Positions 8,445 through 16,575 of a DNA stretch of 36,303 nucleotides are shown here, piece after piece. The notes beneath the pieces were generated by a model. That model was not told the DNA's origin, did no database searches, and worked only from the letters and a program-made list of their open reading frames with translations. The stretch comes from Polaromonas sp. AER18D-145. Its GTDB lineage: Bacteria > Pseudomonadota > Gammaproteobacteria > Burkholderiales > Burkholderiaceae_C. The translations under genes and the position numbers were made by a program. The stretch covers positions 1 to 36,303 of the forward strand of contig NZ_NBZV01000047.1 in assembly GCF_002379095.1 (NCBI RefSeq), in the 5' to 3' direction. Within the stretch, counting starts at the first letter, position 1; each line of letters begins with the position of its first letter.

Positions 8445-9563
8445 ATGACCACCAGACAATTCAGCCGCCGCGATTCCCTCAAGTCCCTGGCCGCACTCGG
8501 CGCTGCCGGCACGCTGGGCGCTTTCAGCGAACTGGCTTTTGCGCAAAAACCCATCACCGTCGGCGTGATCTATGTCGGCCCGCGCGACGACTATGGCTAC
8601 AACCAGGCCCAGGCCCAGGCCGCTGCCGAGCTCAAGAAGATGCCCGGCGTGAAGGTGGTCGAGGAAGAAAACGTGCCGGAGACGGCCGCCGTCCAGAAAA
8701 CCATGACGGGCATGGTGGCCCAGGACGGCGCCACGCTGGTCTTCCCCACGTCCTTCGGTTATTTTGATCCGCATGTGCTGGCCGTGGCACCCAAGTTTCC
8801 GGACGTGCGTTTTGCGCACTGCGGCGGTCTCTGGACCGAGGGCAAACATCCCAAGAATGCGGCCAGCTACTTCGGCTACATCGAGGAGTGCCAGTACCTC
8901 AACGGCGTGATCGCCGGCCACATGACCAAGAGCAACAAGATCGGTTTTGTCGCTGCCAAGCCGATCCCACAGGTGCTGCGCAACATCAACGCCTTCACCA
9001 TGGGCGCGCGCTCGGTCAAGCCCGGCATCACCTGCAACGTGATCTTCACCGGCGACTGGTCCATGGCCGTCAAGGAGGCCGAGGCCACCAACAGCCTGGC
9101 CGACCAGGGCTGCGATGTGTTCACCATGCATGTGGACGGTCCCAAGGTGGTGGTTGAAACGGCCGCCAAACGCGGCAAGATGGTGTGCGGCTACCACGCC
9201 AGCCAGGCCAAGCTGGCACCCAACGCCTACCTGACGGGTGCCGAGTGGAACTGGCTGACCGCCTACACCACCTTCCTGGACGCCGCGCGCAGCGGCAAGC
9301 CGCACCCCAACTTCATCCGCGGCGGCCTGAAAGACGGTTACGTCAAGTTGTCCGCCTACGGCCCCATGGTGCCGGACGCCGCGAAAAAGAACGCCGACAG
9401 CATCAAGGCCAGCATGGTGGCCGGCAAGTTCGACATCTTCAAGGGCCCGCTCAAGGACAACAAGGGCGCAACCATCATCCCGGCCGGCAAGGTGCACAAG
9501 CAGACCGACCTGGAGCTTGAAAAGATGAATTACCTGGTGGAAGGCGTCATCGGCTCGGTCTGA
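8445..9563 (+). CDS. BMP-family ABC importer substrate-binding protein
   Basis: This 372-aa binding protein belongs to the basic-membrane-protein (PnrA/BmpA) family. The N-terminus has a twin-arginine-like motif (SRRDSLKS) and a cleavage region at ELAFAQ around residue 30. The mature protein starts ITVGVIYVGPRDDYGYNQ, the family's diagnostic opening. A strong ribosome binding site (CAAGGAG) precedes the ATG. Family members usually bind nucleosides or other small cyclic nitrogen compounds. Here the ligand is unknown, but all neighbours hydrolyse ureides or amides. It follows atzH by 55 nt and starts the second importer of the island; its permeases are next and its ATPase is encoded much later (13513). 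Confidence 0.9.
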   Translation: MTTRQFSRRDSLKSLAALGAAGTLGAFSELAFAQKPITVGVIYVGPRDDYGYNQAQAQAAAELKKMPGVKVVEEENVPETAAVQKTMTGMVAQDGATLVFPTSFGYFDPHVLAVAPKFPDVRFAHCGGLWTEGKHPKNAASYFGYIEECQYLNGVIAGHMTKSNKIGFVAAKPIPQVLRNINAFTMGARSVKPGITCNVIFTGDWSMAVKEAEATNSLADQGCDVFTMHVDGPKVVVETAAKRGKMVCGYHASQAKLAPNAYLTGAEWNWLTAYTTFLDAARSGKPHPNFIRGGLKDGYVKLSAYGPMVPDAAKKNADSIKASMVAGKFDIFKGPLKDNKGATIIPAGKVHKQTDLELEKMNYLVEGVIGSV

Positions 9564-9573
9564 AGCTCCGTTC

Positions 9574-9630
9574 GGCCTGAGCCTGTCGAAGGGCCCGTGG
9601 CTTCGACCCTTCGACAAGCTCTGGACAGGT
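9574..9630. repeat. CTTCGACAAGCTC-type dispersed repeat, inverted pair
   Basis: GGCCTGAGCCTGTCGAAGGG (9574-9593) is followed by its imperfect reverse complement starting CCCTTCGACAAGCTC (9607-9621, extending to 9630), forming a stem with a loop of about 13 nt. Related 24-nt units occur in gatB (27545-27568) and before mrdA (32669-32692). Here the repeat fills most of the 97-nt gap between the BMP binding protein and its permeases. It could act as a processing or attenuating stem-loop that raises binding-protein expression over the permeases; that role is inference. Confidence 0.75.
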
Positions 9631-9660
9631 CAAGCTCAGCCCGACAGGAAAAAAAACACC

Positions 9661-10752
9661 ATGCGTCACTCCCTTGCCAACGTCCTGCTGCCCACGGCCG
9701 CCATTGCCGCGGCGCTGCTGCTGTTCGGCGTGTTCGTCGGTCTGGCGGGTGTCAATCCGCTGGACGTCTGGCTGCTGCTGTTCAAGGGCGCCTTCGGCGA
9801 CTGGTACTCCTGGCAGAACACGCTGCAGCGCGCCGCGCCCCTGATGCTCACGGCCCTGTGTGTCGCGGTGCCGGCGCGTGCCGGCCTGGTCATCATCGGC
9901 GGCGAGGGCGCCATGGTGCTGGGCGGGCTTGGCTGCGCGGCGCTGGCCGCCGCCGTGCCGCTGCCGGCCAGCGTCGTGGGCACGGCGCTGGTGTGCCTGG
10001 CCGGTGCCCTGGCCGGCGCGTTGTGGATCATGCTGGCCGGCGCGCTGCGCCAGTACCGCGGCATCAATGAAACCATCAGCAGCCTGCTGCTGGCCTATGT
10101 GGCCATCGGCCTGTTCAAGCACCTGGTCGAAGGGCCGCTGCGCGATCCGGCCAGCCTGAACAAACCGTCCACGCCGTCGCTGGCCGAGGGTTTGCGTATC
10201 ACCGGCATCGGCGGCTCCGACGTTCACTGGGGCCTGGTGCTGGGGGTGCTCGCCTGCGTCGGCCTGGGCCTGTGGCTGCGCTGGACGGCTTCGGGGTTTT
10301 CGATCCGCGTGGTGGGCGGCAACCTGCGCGCCGCGCAGCTGGTGGGCCTGCCGGCTTCCCGGCTGATTCTTCTGGCCTGTGCACTCGGCGGTGCCTGTGC
10401 GGGCCTGGCCGGCGCGGTCGAAGTGGCGGCGGTGCACAACAGCGCCAATGTGGCGCTGATCGCCGGGTACGGCTATGCCGGGATTCTGGTCTCCTTCATC
10501 GCGCGGCACAACCCGATCGCCATCATTCCGGTGGCCATCCTGTTTGGCGGTTTCGGCGCCGCGGGCAGCCTGCTGCAGCGGCGCCTGGGCCTGCCCGATG
10601 CCTCGGTGCTGGTGCTGCAGGGCATTGCTTTTGTGCTGATCCTGGCCAGCGAGGCCCTGCGTGATGTGGACTGGAAAGCCTTCCTCGCCCGTATCAACCG
10701 CTTCGGCCCGTCCGAGCCGAGTCCGATCCCCCTGCCGCAGGACAAGCCATGA
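9661..10752 (+). CDS. BMP-type ABC importer permease 1 (BPD_transp_2 family)
   Basis: This is a 363-aa polytopic inner-membrane protein of the branched-chain/nucleoside permease family, with about ten hydrophobic segments. Recognisable family features include VIIGGEGAMVLGGLGCAAL near residue 80 and YRGINETISSLLLAYVAIGL, where the NE-T-S-LLL motif is typical of the larger permease of nucleoside-type importers. The C-terminal part has the AGYGYAGILVSFIARHNP segment. It overlaps permease 2 by four bases (ATGA), so the two subunits are translationally coupled. Together they should form the membrane pore used by the binding protein at 8445 and the ATPase at 13513. Confidence 0.9.
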   Translation: MRHSLANVLLPTAAIAAALLLFGVFVGLAGVNPLDVWLLLFKGAFGDWYSWQNTLQRAAPLMLTALCVAVPARAGLVIIGGEGAMVLGGLGCAALAAAVPLPASVVGTALVCLAGALAGALWIMLAGALRQYRGINETISSLLLAYVAIGLFKHLVEGPLRDPASLNKPSTPSLAEGLRITGIGGSDVHWGLVLGVLACVGLGLWLRWTASGFSIRVVGGNLRAAQLVGLPASRLILLACALGGACAGLAGAVEVAAVHNSANVALIAGYGYAGILVSFIARHNPIAIIPVAILFGGFGAAGSLLQRRLGLPDASVLVLQGIAFVLILASEALRDVDWKAFLARINRFGPSEPSPIPLPQDKP

Positions 10753-11669
10753 CCGCCGACCAGCTGCTGATCTTCTTTGCCGGCATCGTCGGTGGCGCAC
10801 TGCGTGTCGGCGCGCCTTTCCTGTTTGTCAGCCTCGGTGAATGCATCACCGAAAAATCGGGACGCATCAACCTGGGGCTGGAAGGCGTGCTGGTGCTCTC
10901 GGCGATGTCGGCCTTCGGCGCCTCGTACCTGAGCGGGTCGCCGTGGATCGGCGTGTTGGCAGCCGCTGTCACCGGCGCGCTGCTGGCCACACTGCACGCC
11001 CTGCTGTGTTCGCTGCCGCGTGTGAACGACATCGCCACCGGCATCGCGCTGATGCTGCTGGGCATGGGGTTGGCGTTTTACCTGGGCAAGCCGCTGATCC
11101 AGCCGCAGGCGCCGCAACTTCCGGCCATCGCCTTGGGCGCATGGAGCGACTCGTCGGCCGTACGCGCCGCGCTGCAGGTCAATGTGCTGGTGCCCATCGG
11201 CCTGGTGCTGGCGGTGTTCCTCTGGTGGGCTTTTGCGAACACGCGTGCCGGCCTGCTGGTGCGCATGGCGGGTGACTCGGCCAACGCCACGCGCGCCCTC
11301 GGTTATTCGGTGTCGGCCATCCGTATTGCGGCCACCGCAGCCGGCGGCATGGTCGCCGGTCTGGGCGGCGCCTGCCTCACACTGTTTTACCCGGGTAGCT
11401 GGAACGAGGGCGTCTCCAGCGGCCAGGGCCTGATCGCGGTGGCGCTGGTGATCTTTGCGCGCTGGAGCCCGCTGCGCTGCGTCGGCGCGACCCTGCTGTT
11501 CGGCGGCGCCGGCGCCATCGGGCCTGCCCTGCAGTCCATAGGCATCAGCTGGGGCTACCACCTGTTCAACATCGTTCCCTATGCGCTGACGCTGCTGATT
11601 CTGGTTATGACCTGCCGGCCCGGCACCACGGTGAGCGACAGCCCGGGCGAACTCTCCTCCACCCGATAA
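10749..11669 (+). CDS. BMP-type ABC importer permease 2 (BPD_transp_2 family)
   Basis: This 306-aa inner-membrane permease pairs with the preceding one. The segment FVSLGECITEKSGRINLGLE is the strongly conserved opening of the smaller permease in nucleoside/BMP-type importers. It is followed by eight or nine hydrophobic stretches and the loop RVNDIATGIALMLLGMGL. It begins inside the stop region of permease 1. It is followed not by the ATPase but by a 145-nt repeat-rich gap, then amidase and biuret hydrolase genes, which inserts catabolic genes into the transporter set. Confidence 0.9.
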   Translation: MTADQLLIFFAGIVGGALRVGAPFLFVSLGECITEKSGRINLGLEGVLVLSAMSAFGASYLSGSPWIGVLAAAVTGALLATLHALLCSLPRVNDIATGIALMLLGMGLAFYLGKPLIQPQAPQLPAIALGAWSDSSAVRAALQVNVLVPIGLVLAVFLWWAFANTRAGLLVRMAGDSANATRALGYSVSAIRIAATAAGGMVAGLGGACLTLFYPGSWNEGVSSGQGLIAVALVIFARWSPLRCVGATLLFGGAGAIGPALQSIGISWGYHLFNIVPYALTLLILVMTCRPGTTVSDSPGELSSTR

Positions 11670-11683
11670 ATATGACCCACCCC

Positions 11684-11766
11684 CGAAGCGCCTTCGGCGC
11701 CTCCCCCTCAAGGGGGCGCCACCAGCGGCCCGGCAAAGCCGGTTCCGCGGTGGCCCCCGCATTGGC
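11684..11766. repeat. GC-rich dispersed repeat with three small hairpins
   Basis: The 145-nt gap between permease 2 and the amidase holds consecutive palindromes: GCGCCTTCGGCGC (11688-11700), CCCCCTCAAGGGGG (11703-11716) and GGCAAAGCC near 11732. They are followed by CCGGTTCCGCGG (11739-11750), an exact 12-mer also found at 32698-32709. The CCCCC-loop-GGGGG hairpin resembles that inside the exonuclease III gene (24205-24225). This looks like a member of a GC-rich intergenic repeat family rather than a coding sequence. Confidence 0.75.
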
Positions 11767-11814
11767 CGCGCGCTTGCACCGGTCGCGAGTGACGCGCCGC
11801 AAAGGAGAACTGAC

Positions 11815-12804
11815 ATGACAACCGGCCTCGGCGGACTCAACAAATCGAAACATGGCGTGGTCATGGGCCTGGTGCAGTTGCAGCTGCCCGTGGTCGAGAC
11901 ACCGGTGCAGCTCGCTGCGCAGACGCAGCGCATCTGCGCCATGGTGGCCAAGGCCAGGCGGAATCAGGCCACCATGGACCTGGTGGTGTTTCCGGAATAT
12001 TCGCTGCACGGCCTGTCGATGTCGATCGCGCCCGAACTGATGGTGTCGCTCGACGGCCCCGAGGTCGCCGCCTTCAAGCGCGCCTGTGTGGACAACCGCA
12101 TCTGGGGCTGTTTCTCCATCATGGAGGCCAACCCCGGCGGCAACCCGTACAACAGCGGCCTGATCATCGACGACACCGGTGCCATCAAGCTGTATTACCG
12201 CAAGCTGCACCCGTGGGTGCCGGTCGAGCCCTGGGAGCCGGGCAACCTGGGCATTCCCGTCTGCGATGGCCCGAACGGCAGCAAGCTGGCGCTCATCATC
12301 TGCCACGACGGCATGTTCCCCGAGATGGCGCGCGAGGCCGCCTACAAGGGCGCCGAAATCATCATCCGCACGGCGGGTTACACCGCCCCTATCCGTCACA
12401 GCTGGAAAATCACCAACCAGGCCAACGCCTTCTGCAACCTGGCGGTCACCGCCAACGTCTGCATGTGCGGCAGCGACGGCACTTTCGATTCCATGGGCGA
12501 GGGCATGTTCTGCAATTTCGACGGCACGGTGCTGGTGGCGGGCAGCGGCCGGCCCGACGAGATCATCACCTGCGAAGTGCGGCCCGACCTGGTGCGCGAA
12601 GCGCGCAGCGGCTGGGGTGTGGAAAACAACCTCTACCAGCTTTACCACCGCGGTTACGTGGCGGTGAAGGGCGGTGCCCAGGACTGTCCCTACACCTACA
12701 TGCGCGACATGATGGACGGCACCTACCAGCTGCCCTGGACGGTGGAGGTGACCGACGGGACCTCCTGCGGCTTCGAAGCGCCGACGCGCAGCTACAAGGC
12801 CTGA
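11815..12804 (+). CDS. Formamidase/aliphatic amidase (nitrilase superfamily, AmiF-like)
   Basis: This 329-aa cytoplasmic amidase has the nitrilase Glu-Lys-Cys triad at Glu61 (VVFPEYS), Lys130 (YYRKLHPW) and Cys163 (IICHDGM). Segments such as [44 protein letters not shown] and [15 protein letters not shown] closely follow Helicobacter AmiF and Pseudomonas AmiE as I remember them. The length fits AmiF (334) better than AmiE (345). Formamide or another short amide is the likely substrate, yielding ammonia. Its position between the permeases and the biuret hydrolase suggests a substrate linked to the island, so the activity may differ from classical formamidase. A ribosome binding site (AAAGGAGA) lies just upstream. 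Confidence 0.85.
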   Translation: MTTGLGGLNKSKHGVVMGLVQLQLPVVETPVQLAAQTQRICAMVAKARRNQATMDLVVFPEYSLHGLSMSIAPELMVSLDGPEVAAFKRACVDNRIWGCFSIMEANPGGNPYNSGLIIDDTGAIKLYYRKLHPWVPVEPWEPGNLGIPVCDGPNGSKLALIICHDGMFPEMAREAAYKGAEIIIRTAGYTAPIRHSWKITNQANAFCNLAVTANVCMCGSDGTFDSMGEGMFCNFDGTVLVAGSGRPDEIITCEVRPDLVREARSGWGVENNLYQLYHRGYVAVKGGAQDCPYTYMRDMMDGTYQLPWTVEVTDGTSCGFEAPTRSYKA

Positions 12805-12814
12805 AAAGGAAAAC

Positions 12815-13516
12815 ATGGACATGCCACGCTTCGTCAACGCCAACCCCTACGCCTGGCCCTGGAACGGCGACCTGCAGCCCGGCAACACCGCGCTTGTCGT
12901 GATCGACATGCAGATCGATTTCTGCGGCGAAGGCGGTTACGTCGACAAGATGGGTTACGACATCTCGCTGACACGCGCGCCGATTGAGCCGCTCAAGACC
13001 CTGATGGCCGCCATGCGCGGCGCGGGCTACCCCCTCATCCACACGCGCGAGGGCCACCGGCCCGACCTGTCGGACCTGCCGGCCAACAAACGCTGGCGCT
13101 CGCGCCAGATCGGCACGAAGGGTGTGGGCATCGGCGACGACGGACCCTGCGGCCGCATCCTGGTGCGCGGTGAACCGGGCTGGGAAATCATTCCCGAACT
13201 CGCGCCGCTGCCCGGCGAGGTGGTGATCGACAAGCCCGGCAAGGGATCGTTCTACGCCACCGACCTCGATATGGTGCTGCACACGCGCGGCATCCGCAAC
13301 CTGATCCTCACCGGCATCACCACCGACGTGTGTGTGCACACCACGATGCGCGACGCCAATGATCGCGGCTTCGAATGCCTGCTGCTGTCGGACTGCACCG
13401 CCGCCACCGACGCCGGCAACCACGCGGCGGCGCTGAAGATGATCACCATGCAGGGCGGCGTGTTCGGCGCCCATGCGGTGTCAAAGGCAGTGCTGGACGC
13501 ACTGGCGCAGCCATGA
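12815..13516 (+). CDS. biuH: Biuret hydrolase BiuH-like cysteine hydrolase (isochorismatase fold)
   Basis: This 233-aa enzyme strongly resembles the biuret amidohydrolase of Rhizobium leguminosarum as I recall it, with shared segments [52 protein letters not shown] and MQGGVFG. The predicted catalytic Asp-Lys-Cys triad is Asp31, Lys140 and Cys173 (ITTDVCVHT), matching Asp36, Lys142 and Cys175 of that enzyme. It would convert biuret to allophanate and ammonia, feeding AtzF. It lies 10 nt after the amidase and overlaps the transporter ATPase by four bases. Related activities such as ureidoacrylate hydrolysis (RutB) are less likely given the BiuH-specific motifs and neighbours. Confidence 0.85.
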   Translation: MDMPRFVNANPYAWPWNGDLQPGNTALVVIDMQIDFCGEGGYVDKMGYDISLTRAPIEPLKTLMAAMRGAGYPLIHTREGHRPDLSDLPANKRWRSRQIGTKGVGIGDDGPCGRILVRGEPGWEIIPELAPLPGEVVIDKPGKGSFYATDLDMVLHTRGIRNLILTGITTDVCVHTTMRDANDRGFECLLLSDCTAATDAGNHAAALKMITMQGGVFGAHAVSKAVLDALAQP

Positions 13517-15153
13517 GTACCACCGCAGCCATCGGCAGCCTGCCGCCGGCCACCGGTGCGCTGGCGCTGGACACCTACCGGATGAGCATGCGCTTCGGCA
13601 GCTTCACGGCGCTCGACAGTGTCAGCCTGAAGGTGGCGCCGGGCACGGTGCATGCGCTGCTCGGCGAAAACGGTGCCGGCAAAAGCACGCTGGTCAAATG
13701 TGTGGCGGGTTTTCAGCGGCCCTCGGAAGGCAGCATCCTGATTGACGGCCGCGAGCAGGCGATTGACAACCCGGTGGTGGCGCGTGCCCTGGGCATCGGC
13801 ATGGTCTACCAGCACTTCACGCTGGCACCGGGCATGACGGTGGCGGAGAACCTGCTGCTGGCCGGCGGCCAGTTGCCCGCGGTGATCAACTGGCGCGCCA
13901 AGCGCGATGAACTCAAGACCTTTCTCGCCCACACGCCTTTCCGCCTGGACCTGGACGCGCGGCCGTCGGAACTGGCGGCGGGCGAAAAGCAGAAGCTCGA
14001 GTTGCTGAAGCAGCTCTACCTCCGGCCGCGCCTGCTGATCCTCGATGAGCCGACCTCGGTGCTGACGCCGCAGGAAGCCGACGAGGTGCTCGGTCATGTG
14101 CGCGAGTTTGCGCGCAGCGGGCTGTGCACGGTGCTCATCATCACGCACAAGTTCCGCGAAGTGATGGCCTATGCCGACGACGTGACCGTGCTGCGCCGTG
14201 GCAAGGCGGTGCACACCACGTCGGTGGCGGCAACCGATCCGGCGCGGCTGGCGCAGGCCATGGTGGGCGATGCGGCTGCCGCCCGCTCCGAAAACCCGGA
14301 TCTGGAACAAAATATGCCTTCAGCCCATATGCAGCAGGGGCACGAAGCTACTAAAATCATAGCAAATGCGGTCCTGCCGCTGGTCGTGGAAAAACTCTCC
14401 GTGATGGGGGACCGCGGCACACCCGCCGTGCGGGAGCTGAGCCTGTCGGTGGCTGCCGGCGAGATCCTCGGCATCGCCGGCGTCTCCGGCAACGGCCAGC
14501 GTGAACTCGTCGAAGCGCTGGTCGGCCAGCGCGGACGTGCCGCGGGCATCGTGCGGGTCAACGGCCAGCCCTACGCTGCCACGCGTGAGGAGAACCACCG
14601 CCTCAAGGTGCGCAGCCTGCCCGAAGAGCCGCTGCGCAATGCCTGCGTCGGCGACCTGAGTGTGGCCGAGAACATGGCGCTGCGTGATTTCGACCGGCCA
14701 CCGCTGTCGTCCCGTGAAGGTTGGGGCGGGCACTTGCGCTTCGGCCGCTGGCGCAGCCGCGCGCGCGAATGGATCATCGGCTACGGCATCAAGACCCAGG
14801 GCGAAAACGCGCCCATCCGCAGCTTGTCGGGCGGCAATGTGCAGCGTGCCGTGCTGGCGCGCGAACTGCATGGCGAGATCAATGTGCTGATCGCCGCCAA
14901 CCCCGTGTTCGGCCTGGACTTTGCCGCCGTCAAGGAAATCCACACCCGCCTGCGCGGCGTGCGCGACCAGGGTGGCGCGGTGCTGCTGATCAGCGAGGAT
15001 CTGGACGAGTTGCTCGAGCTGGCTGACCGCATCGTGGTGATGAGCGAAGGCCGCATCGTTTTTGAAACATCCGCCGCCGACGCCGAGCGGCATGTTCTTG
15101 GCGCACACATGGGCGGGGGGCATCATCAGCCTTTGGCTGAGGTCCCGGTGTGA
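13513..15153 (+). CDS. BMP-type ABC importer ATPase (tandem nucleotide-binding domains)
   Basis: This 546-aa ATPase has two fused nucleotide-binding domains, as usual for nucleoside/sugar-type importers. Domain 1 (about residues 20-255) has Walker [10 protein letters not shown], a degenerate signature LAAGEKQK, Walker B LLILDEP and H-loop ITHKF. Domain 2 (about 288-535) has the degenerate Walker [10 protein letters not shown], signature LSGGNVQR, and a Walker B altered to LIAANP, lacking the usual acidic pair. This asymmetry is typical of the family. Residues 268-284 of the linker are encoded by an in-frame dispersed repeat. The ATG at 13513 overlaps the biuH stop. The gene completes the importer whose other parts lie at 8445-11669. 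Confidence 0.9.
   Translation: MSTTAAIGSLPPATGALALDTYRMSMRFGSFTALDSVSLKVAPGTVHALLGENGAGKSTLVKCVAGFQRPSEGSILIDGREQAIDNPVVARALGIGMVYQHFTLAPGMTVAENLLLAGGQLPAVINWRAKRDELKTFLAHTPFRLDLDARPSELAAGEKQKLELLKQLYLRPRLLILDEPTSVLTPQEADEVLGHVREFARSGLCTVLIITHKFREVMAYADDVTVLRRGKAVHTTSVAATDPARLAQAMVGDAAAARSENPDLEQNMPSAHMQQGHEATKIIANAVLPLVVEKLSVMGDRGTPAVRELSLSVAAGEILGIAGVSGNGQRELVEALVGQRGRAAGIVRVNGQPYAATREENHRLKVRSLPEEPLRNACVGDLSVAENMALRDFDRPPLSSREGWGGHLRFGRWRSRAREWIIGYGIKTQGENAPIRSLSGGNVQRAVLARELHGEINVLIAANPVFGLDFAAVKEIHTRLRGVRDQGGAVLLISEDLDELLELADRIVVMSEGRIVFETSAADAERHVLGAHMGGGHHQPLAEVPV
14316..14363 (+). repeat. Dispersed repeat, GCTA-N9-TAGC family, copy 3 (in-frame in BMP ATPase)
   Basis: GCCTTCAGCCC (14316-14326), then exactly 20 nt, then GCTACTAAAATCATAGC (14347-14363). 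The repeat falls inside the open reading frame and encodes the linker between the two ATPase domains. The 11-mer is identical to that in copy 5 (26313-26323), and the geometry is the same to the base. Confidence 0.82.
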
Positions 15154-15285
15154 ACTGCTTCGTGGCTTCTTCCAGCAAGCCGGGAATCGTCCCGTTGCGC
15201 GACGGGCTTCAGTTGCCAGTCCTCGTTACCGTTCGGGCCGAGCTTGTCAATGTCGTCTGTGCCTCTGCTGTTCGTGATTTGCCAG

Positions 15286-15827
15286 CAAGCCGGGGGTTGC
15301 CCGGCGGCAACTCACTTTTCTTTTGCGTCGCCAAAAGAAAAGTAAGCAAAAGAAAAGGCGACCCGATGGTCCGGGTCCCTTCGCTTCGCTGCGGGCAACC
15401 TGCGGTGCTCGCCGAAAGCGGGGTCGAGCTCGAACTCGCTACGCTCAGACAATCGCTCGCCCTGATCCGCTTTCGGCTGTGCTCCTCGGCCCGGCCCGAC
15501 GGGTTGGGGAGCAGATACGGGTGCGGGAAGGCGAGGACGCGCTTTGCGCGTCCTCGCCGGAGCCCGATGGCGCATTCGACTCCGGATTCGATTCCGACCC
15601 CACCACCCTTCTGGTTGCGCCGAGGAGCGGAGGTCCAGCCGGATCAGGGCGAGCGATTGTCTGAGCCGAAGGCGAGTTCGAGCTCGACCCCGGCTGGACC
15701 GAGCACCGCAGGTTGCCCCCGTAGCGTCAGCGAAGGGGGACGCAGACAGCAGGGTCGCCTTTTCTTTGCTTACTTTCTTTTGGCGAGACAAAAGAAAGTG
15801 AGTAGCCGCCGGGCTACCCCCGGCTTG
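15286..15827. repeat. Large imperfect inverted repeat (542 nt, arms about 205 nt)
   Basis: The 744-nt gap between the ATPase and the next gene is dominated by this structure. The left arm (15286-15490) is closely matched by the reverse complement of the right arm (15619-15827). The outer 75 or so nt are nearly identical, including a TTTTCTTTTGC...GCAAAAGAAAAGG pattern. Inner matches include GGGCAACCTGCGGTGCTCG, GGTCGAGCTCGAACTCGC and CTCAGACAATCGCTCGCCCT. The loop (15491-15618) contains a perfect 12-bp hairpin with a TTT loop at 15531-15557. Open frames across it exist on both strands but follow the palindrome and resemble no protein family I know. No transposase is present. It could form a cruciform or a long RNA stem. 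Confidence 0.85.
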
Positions 15828-15897
15828 TTCGAAGCACTGGCTAAGCGGGCACTGGCAAATACGCCAGCGGCAGCATGAAACCAACACCCAATCCATC

Positions 15898-16566
15898 ATG
15901 CAACTAGACCAAGCCCAACCCTTCCCCTACAACTTCGAGCTGAAGTCCACCGCCCTCGTCATCATCGACATGCAGCGCGACTTCATCGAGCCCGGCGGTT
16001 TTGGTGAGACGCTGGGCAACGACGTCCCGCTGCTGCAGGCCATCGTGCCGGCCTGCCAGGCGGTGCTCGAAGCCTGGCGCAGCGCCGGTGGCCTCGTGGT
16101 GCACACCCGGGAAGCGCACCGGGCCGACCTCGCCGATTGCCCGCCCGCCAAGCGCAACCGCGGCAATCCTTCGCTGCGCATCGGCGACATGGGGGCGATG
16201 GGCCGCATCCTGATCGCCGGTGAGCCGGGCAACCAGATCATCCCCGCGCTGGCGCCGCTGCCCGGCGAGATCGCCATCGACAAGCCGGGCAAGGGCGCGT
16301 TCTACGCCACATCGCTGCATGAGCTGCTGCAGCAGGCCGGCATCACGCACCTGCTGTTCATGGGTGTCACCACCGAGGTGTGCGTGCAGACCTCCATGCG
16401 CGAAGCCAACGACCGCGGCTACGACAGCCTGCTGCTGGAAGACTGCACGGAGAGCTACTTCCCGGCGTTCAAGGCGGCGGCGGTCGAGATGATGCGGGCG
16501 CAGGGCGCCATTGTCGGCTGGACCGCTGCCAGCGACCAACTGCTGCCTTTGCTGCAAGACTGCTAG
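15898..16566 (+). CDS. Second isochorismatase-fold cysteine hydrolase, BiuH paralogue (candidate triuret hydrolase)
   Basis: This 222-aa enzyme shares about half its residues (estimated by eye) with the BiuH-like protein at 12815, including [39 protein letters not shown] and [19 protein letters not shown]. The predicted triad is Asp24, Lys129 and Cys162. Substrate-loop regions differ: the WRSRQIG block is replaced by [11 protein letters not shown], and the MQGGVFG motif by AQGAIVGW. Triuret hydrolase (TrtA) is a known paralogue of BiuH, commonly clustered with it, that yields carboxybiuret. That product would supply AtzEG, so TrtA is the attractive hypothesis. A hydrolase for another ureide or amide remains possible. 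It lies just after the large inverted repeat and 9 nt before the GntR gene. Confidence 0.8.
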   Translation: MQLDQAQPFPYNFELKSTALVIIDMQRDFIEPGGFGETLGNDVPLLQAIVPACQAVLEAWRSAGGLVVHTREAHRADLADCPPAKRNRGNPSLRIGDMGAMGRILIAGEPGNQIIPALAPLPGEIAIDKPGKGAFYATSLHELLQQAGITHLLFMGVTTEVCVQTSMREANDRGYDSLLLEDCTESYFPAFKAAAVEMMRAQGAIVGWTAASDQLLPLLQDC

Positions 16567-16575
16567 AGTTCCGCC

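Noticed and set aside
8244..9617. 457-codon frame antisense to the BMP binding protein
   Set aside because: Shadow frame. The + strand product has a signal peptide, family motif and ribosome binding site.
15150..15899. Open frames of 195-242 codons on both strands across the large inverted repeat
   Set aside because: They follow the palindrome, have odd composition and no family resemblance. The structure of the DNA explains the open frames better.
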